Positions 4,704 through 7,615 of a stretch of 7,615 nucleotides of DNA are shown piece after piece. This DNA is from Paracoccaceae bacterium (GTDB taxonomy: Bacteria > Pseudomonadota > Alphaproteobacteria > Rhodobacterales > Rhodobacteraceae), in NCBI GenBank assembly GCA_003565055.1, contig PXDM01000344.1, positions 1-7,615 on the forward strand. The letters are read 5' to 3'. Both the position numbers and the translations under genes were made by a program. Within the stretch, counting starts at the first letter, position 1. Every line of letters begins with the position of its first letter. The notes below the pieces were generated by a model. That model was not told the origin of the DNA, ran no database searches, and worked only from the letters and a program-made list of their open reading frames with translations.

Positions 4704-7544
4704 TTATTCCGCCGCTTCCGCGTAGCTTTCAACTGGCGGGCAGGTGCAAACAAGGTTCCGGTCGCCATAGACATTATCGACACGGCCCACAGGCGGCCAG
4801 TATTTGTCGCCGCGGAAACTGCCGGGCGGGAAGCAGCCCTGCTCGCGCGAATAGGCGCGGTCCCACTCGGCCACCAGATCCTCGACCGTATGGGGCGCAT
4901 GGCGCAGGGGGCTGGCTTCCGGCGTGATCTCGCCACGCTCGACGGCCCTGATCTCGTCGCGGATGGCCAGAAGCGCCGTGATGAAGCGATCGATCTCGGC
5001 CTTGGTTTCCGATTCCGTGGGCTCGACCATCAGCGTGCCCGCGACGGGCCAGCTCATGGTGGGCGCGTGAAAGCCGTTGTCGATCAGGCGCTTGGCGATG
5101 TCATCAACGGTGACTCCGGCTTCGGCAAAGGGCCGCGTGTCGAGGATGCATTCATGCGCGACACGCCCCTTGTTGCCCATGAAGAGGATCGCATAGTCCC
5201 CGCGCAAACGCGCGGCGATGTAATTGGCGTTCAGGATCGCGACGCGCGTCGCCTGGGTCAGCCCCGGCCCGCCCATCATCAGGCAATAAGCGAGCGAAAT
5301 CAGCAGGATCGAGGCCGACCCATAGGGCGCGCCGGACACCGGCCCTTCATCCCCACCAGTTTCGGGATGGCCCGGCAGGAAGGGCGCGAGATGCGCCTTG
5401 ACGCCAATCGGCCCCATGCCGGGACCGCCGCCGCCATGCGGGATGGCGAAGGTCTTGTGCAGGTTCAGATGGCTCACATCGCCGCCGATTTCACCGGGTT
5501 TGACGAGCCCCACCATCGCGTTCAGATTCGCGCCGTCGATATAGACTTGGCCCCCATGGTCATGAGTGATCTGACAGACCTCGCGCACGGTTTCTTCAAA
5601 CACGCCATGGGTCGACGGGTAGGTGATCATGCAGGCCGCGAGCCGCTCGCCCGCCTTGGCGGCTTTCTCGCGGAAATCATCGAGATCGACATCGCCATTC
5701 GCGGAGGATTTCACCACCACCACCTGCATCCCGCACATCTGCGCCGAGGCCGGGTTGGTGCCATGCGCCGACATGGGGATCAGGCAGATGTCACGATGCC
5801 CCTGCCCGCGCGCGCGGTGATAGGCCTGGATCGTCAGAAGCCCCGCATATTCGCCCTGCGCCCCGGAATTGGGCTGCATCGACATGGCGTCATAGCCGGT
5901 GATCTCGCAAAGCTTGGTTTTCAGATCCTCGATGGCTTCCGCATAGCCCTGCGCCTGATCGGGCGGGCAGAACGGGTGCAGCGAGGCGAAAGCGGGCCAG
6001 CTCAGCGGCATCATCTCGGCCGCTGCATTGAGCTTCATCGTGCAGGATCCAAGCGGGATCATCGCGCGGTCCAGCGCCAGATCGCGATCCGAGAGGCGGC
6101 GCATGTAGCGCATCATCTCAGTCTCGGCGCGGTTCATGTGGAAAATCGGATGGGTCATGTAATCGGAGCGGCGCAGGAAGGCGTCCGAAAAGCCCAGCTC
6201 TGCGCGATGGGGTGGCGCGCCGTAGATGCCGAAGGCACGCAGCACGCGCAAAAGCACCTGCTCATCGCTGGTTTCATCGAGTGAGATGCCGACATGGGAC
6301 GCGCCGATCTTGCGCAGGTTCAGCCCTTCAGCCCGGGCAGCGGCAAGGATCCCCGCCTGCCCCACACCGACCTCGACCGTGATGGTATCGAAGAAGTCTT
6401 TGACGACGACATGCGCGCCTGCGGCCCGGAGCGCGTGATAGAGCCGCTGGGTCAGGAAATGCACGCGCTCGGCAATGGCGCGCAAGCCGCGCGGGCCGTG
6501 GAACACACCATACATCGAGGCCATGACCGCCAGAAGCGCCTGCGCGGTGCAGACATTGGAGGTCGCTTTCTCGCGGCGGATATGTTGCTCGCGGGTCTGG
6601 AGCGAGAGGCGATAGGCCTTGTTGCCGCGCGCATCCACGCTGACGCCGACCAGACGGCCCGGCAGCGAGCGCTTGTAGGCATCCGCGCAGGCGATGAAGC
6701 CCGCATGCGGGCCACCATAGGCCATCGGCACGCCAAAGCGCTGGGCAGAGCCCACGGCGATATCGGCGCCCATCGCACCCGGCTCCTTGATCAAGGTCAG
6801 TGCCAGCAGGTCGGTCGCCATGATCGCGATGGCTTTCGCGCTGTGCAGCGCCGCGATCTGTTCGGACGGATCACGCAGATCGCCGTAAGTGCCCGGATAC
6901 TGAAAAATCGCGCCAAAAACGCGGGCCGCATCAAGCGTGTCGGGGGCGCCGACAATAACCTCAATGCCCAGGGGCGCCGCGCGGGTCTGCATCACGGCGA
7001 TATTCTGCGGGTGGCAATTCTCATCGACGAAAAACGCGGTCGCCTTCGATTTCGCGACACGTTGCGCCATGACCATGGCCTCGGCACAGGCGGTGGCCTC
7101 ATCGAGCAGCGAGGCATTGGCCACAGGCAGGCCGGTCAGATCCGCGACCATGGTCTGGAAATTCAACAGCGCCTCAAGCCGGCCTTGGGCGATTTCGGGC
7201 TGGTAAGGGGTGTAGGCAGTGTACCAGGCGGGGTTCTCGAAAATGTTGCGCTGGATCGTGGGGGGCGTGATCGTGCCGTAATAGCCCTGCCCGATGAGCG
7301 AGGTCATGACCTTGTTCTTCGCCCCCAGGGCGCGCAGATGCGCGAGCAATTCGCCTTCGGACAGTGCCGCCCAGGTCAGCGGATCGGCCTGGCGCAGATC
7401 GGCGGGGATGGTCTGGTCGATCAGCGCGTCGAGGCTCTCGCAGCCGAGTGTCGCCAGCATTTCGGCCATGTCCTCGGGGCGCGGCCCGATATGGCGGCGA
7501 TTGGCGAAGTCATAGGGTTTGTAATCCGTTGGCGTGAACGTCAT
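4704..7544 (-). CDS. gcvP: glycine dehydrogenase (decarboxylating), glycine cleavage P-protein
   Basis: This 946-residue P-protein of the glycine cleavage system decarboxylates glycine with pyridoxal phosphate and passes the aminomethyl group to lipoyl-GcvH in the cytoplasm. Both homologous halves are present in one chain, the long GcvP form (about 950 aa) rather than the split GcvPA/GcvPB. The N-terminal half starts NRRHIGPR, which is typical. The C-terminal half carries the PLP-lysine motif HLNLHKTF (Lys697), followed by IPHGGGGPGMGPIGV. The end (YWPPVGRVDNVYGDRN...) is also characteristic. The residue after HKTF is Ala, where E. coli and human have Cys. The start is ATG 7544-7542: it gives the family N-terminus MTFTPTDYKPYDFANRRHIG and follows AGAGGT by 8 nt. 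An in-frame TTG at 7598 would add 18 unrelated residues. gcvT and gcvH are expected to the right, outside the window. Confidence 0.97.
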   Translation of the reverse strand: MTFTPTDYKPYDFANRRHIGPRPEDMAEMLATLGCESLDALIDQTIPADLRQADPLTWAALSEGELLAHLRALGAKNKVMTSLIGQGYYGTITPPTIQRNIFENPAWYTAYTPYQPEIAQGRLEALLNFQTMVADLTGLPVANASLLDEATACAEAMVMAQRVAKSKATAFFVDENCHPQNIAVMQTRAAPLGIEVIVGAPDTLDAARVFGAIFQYPGTYGDLRDPSEQIAALHSAKAIAIMATDLLALTLIKEPGAMGADIAVGSAQRFGVPMAYGGPHAGFIACADAYKRSLPGRLVGVSVDARGNKAYRLSLQTREQHIRREKATSNVCTAQALLAVMASMYGVFHGPRGLRAIAERVHFLTQRLYHALRAAGAHVVVKDFFDTITVEVGVGQAGILAAARAEGLNLRKIGASHVGISLDETSDEQVLLRVLRAFGIYGAPPHRAELGFSDAFLRRSDYMTHPIFHMNRAETEMMRYMRRLSDRDLALDRAMIPLGSCTMKLNAAAEMMPLSWPAFASLHPFCPPDQAQGYAEAIEDLKTKLCEITGYDAMSMQPNSGAQGEYAGLLTIQAYHRARGQGHRDICLIPMSAHGTNPASAQMCGMQVVVVKSSANGDVDLDDFREKAAKAGERLAACMITYPSTHGVFEETVREVCQITHDHGGQVYIDGANLNAMVGLVKPGEIGGDVSHLNLHKTFAIPHGGGGPGMGPIGVKAHLAPFLPGHPETGGDEGPVSGAPYGSASILLISLAYCLMMGGPGLTQATRVAILNANYIAARLRGDYAILFMGNKGRVAHECILDTRPFAEAGVTVDDIAKRLIDNGFHAPTMSWPVAGTLMVEPTESETKAEIDRFITALLAIRDEIRAVERGEITPEASPLRHAPHTVEDLVAEWDRAYSREQGCFPPGSFRGDKYWPPVGRVDNVYGDRNLVCTCPPVESYAEAAE

Positions 7545-7615
7545 CCGGTGTGACCTCTGGGGTTGGGAAGGAAGAAAAACAACTGCGATCCGCGCCAAGG
7601 GGCCGTGCGCCTGAC
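7545..7615 (-). other. gcvP leader region to window edge
   Basis: This 71-bp stretch carries the gcvP ribosome site (AGAGGT, 7553-7558) and a T/C-rich run on the minus strand. None of the three leftward frames has a stop before the gcvP start, so the end of an upstream gene (such as gcvH) running into or close to gcvP cannot be excluded. No recognisable GcvH C-terminus was seen. Confidence 0.4.

Noticed and set aside
4890..7553. Two long rightward open frames (about 464 and 419 codons) opposite gcvP
   Set aside because: They lie antisense to an unmistakable gcvP. Their products are rich in Arg, Gly, Ala and His, as expected of the mirror frame of a GC-rich gene, and they show no recognisable domain.
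1..7615. CRISPR array, tRNA or rRNA genes, riboswitch
   Set aside because: No regularly spaced repeats, tRNA-like cloverleaf or rRNA sequence was seen. A glycine riboswitch, if present, would lie before gcvT beyond the right edge.

Overview
The window looks like alphaproteobacterial chromosome, most likely from the Rhodobacteraceae (Paracoccus/Rhodobacter-like). The evidence is the GC-rich core genes with typical protein sequences (GcvP, a YcaD-like MFS carrier, a PAP2_3 phosphatase) and a GTTC-N7-GTTC direct repeat, which is the LexA operator form characteristic of Alphaproteobacteria. No species name can be read from the sequence.

Layout, left to right. Positions 1-79 are the end of an insertion sequence, with the first 15 codons of an IS5-type transposase running leftward off the window. 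It lies 17 bp beyond the stop codon of a leftward KAP-family P-loop NTPase gene (97-1155). That gene has a perfect LexA-type operator in front of it. Base composition here is visibly less GC-rich than in the rest of the window, so positions 1 to about 1470 read as an accessory segment. The gap 1156-1663 holds the operator, a 105-bp MITE-like segment, an imperfect palindrome and the leader of the next gene. The core part follows: a rightward MFS transporter (1664-2923), convergent with a leftward PAP2 membrane phosphatase (3089-4006). Then come a leftward BON-LysM protein resembling the potassium-binding protein Kbp/YgaU (4174-4605) and, upstream of it on the same strand, glycine dehydrogenase gcvP (4704-7544).

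How the genes may work together. GcvP is the decarboxylating P-protein of the glycine cleavage system. gcvT and gcvH are not in the window but would be expected just beyond its right edge. kbp follows gcvP by 98 bp on the same strand and could be co-transcribed. Two hairpins after kbp probably separate it from the PAP2 gene. The MFS and PAP2 genes show no functional link to these.

The part most worth a second look is the left end: a short, apparently soluble KAP NTPase with an SOS-type operator, bordered by an IS element. This fits a DNA-damage-inducible accessory (possibly defence or mobile-element) gene, but function cannot be assigned from sequence alone.
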